Made by a program: the position numbers and the translations under genes. From Nocardioides sp. (lineage in GTDB: Bacteria > Actinomycetota > Actinomycetes > Propionibacteriales > Nocardioidaceae), in NCBI GenBank assembly GCA_029264225.1, contig JARICB010000010.1, positions 1 to 5,167 on the forward strand: a stretch of 5,167 nt of DNA, read 5' to 3'. Each line of letters begins with the position of its first letter. Within the stretch, counting starts at the first letter, position 1. Below are positions 4,948 through 5,167 of the stretch, piece after piece. The notes beneath the pieces were generated by a model. That model saw only the letters and a program-made list of their open reading frames with translations. It had not been told where the DNA came from and made no database searches.

Positions 4948-5167
4948 GGCGTCGAGCGGTGAAAGAACCGGATTCTCGTGACGGCGTCCGGGTCGGGGCA
5001 GCGTCGCGAGTGACCCGAGCAGCAGCGCGAACGAGCCTCCCAGCAGCGTATAGCCCAGCACGTTGGCCGCGATCAGGTAGTCGCCCTCGGGCCGCGGCCA
5101 GGCCAGCCGAACGACCATCGCAAGCCATCCCACGGCGAACGGGAGGCGGCCCCACCAGCGCGCCGGT
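4945..5167 (-). CDS. Small integral membrane protein, DUF6113-like (partial, N-terminus outside window)
   Basis: The frame is open from the window edge to TAG 4947-4945, showing the last 73 residues. There are two hydrophobic helices: RLPFAVGWLAMVVRLAW (visible residues about 7-23) and a longer one from YLIAANVLGYTLLGGSFALL to about LATL. The loop between them is PRPEGDY. A short basic and polar cytoplasmic-type tail (PRPGRRHENPVL) follows. The GWL, PEGDY and GY..LG pattern resembles the C-terminal half of actinobacterial DUF6113 proteins, whose genes are often found near mshB (mycothiol synthesis) and near the ferredoxin-dapC pair. I therefore expect mshB or similar just beyond the window, but this is recollection of gene order, not something seen here. 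Its function is unknown. It lies 10 bp upstream of the vanW-domain gene on the same strand and may be co-transcribed. Confidence 0.72.
   Translation of the reverse strand, partial: PARWWGRLPFAVGWLAMVVRLAWPRPEGDYLIAANVLGYTLLGGSFALLLGSLATLPRPGRRHENPVLSPLDA

Noticed and set aside
1..5167. Mobile element, phage, CRISPR, tRNA or defence system
   Set aside because: I found no direct-repeat array, transposase or integrase motif, tRNA-like cloverleaf or toxin-antitoxin-like pair. The gene content is conserved metabolism and cell envelope.

Overview
The window is high-GC DNA with strong G/C preference at third codon positions. It most likely comes from the chromosome of an actinobacterium. The gene set and the Mycobacterium-like pairing of a seven-iron ferredoxin with DapC fit the high-GC actinobacteria, and I would guess Nocardioidaceae/Propionibacteriales. 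That placement is inference; no rRNA or tRNA is present to fix it.

Layout. (1) Positions 1-115 hold the last 37 codons of an unidentified + strand gene, whose stop overlaps the stop of the converging gene by 4 bp. (2) Positions 112-1954 hold a compact minus-strand operon. It reads, in transcription order, a seven-iron ferredoxin (fdxA/fdxC type), N-succinyldiaminopimelate aminotransferase (dapC) and a 129-residue protein of unknown function. The first two genes share a GTGA start/stop overlap; the third begins 20 bp after dapC. (3) Positions 1955-2007 form a 53-bp divergent promoter region in which -10 elements for both directions appear to share one short AT-rich island. (4) Positions 2008-2943 (+) encode a GNAT acetyltransferase with an N-terminal SH3-like region, of the Rv0428c / C. 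glutamicum N-acetylglutamate-synthase-like type, probably on a leaderless mRNA. (5) Positions 2944-3170 lie between convergent genes. They contain a striking 74-nt imperfect palindrome (30 pairs out of 34, 6-nt loop) and a coding-looking tail just past the vanW stop. (6) Positions 3171-4934 (-) encode a 587-residue membrane-anchored VanW-domain protein. (7) Positions 4945-5167 (-) are the 3' part of a small membrane protein resembling the DUF6113 family.

Working together: dapC serves the succinylase branch of lysine/diaminopimelate synthesis, and meso-DAP is also a peptidoglycan precursor. The ferredoxin is a low-potential electron carrier whose link to dapC is conserved but mechanistically unexplained. 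The GNAT protein may act at the first step of arginine synthesis. The VanW-domain protein is expected at the outer face of the membrane, near peptidoglycan. Most of this is ordinary conserved chromosome. I see no mobile element, CRISPR array, phage gene or defence system. The parts that deserve a second look are the palindrome, the possible frameshift at the vanW 3' end and the probable leaderless starts.
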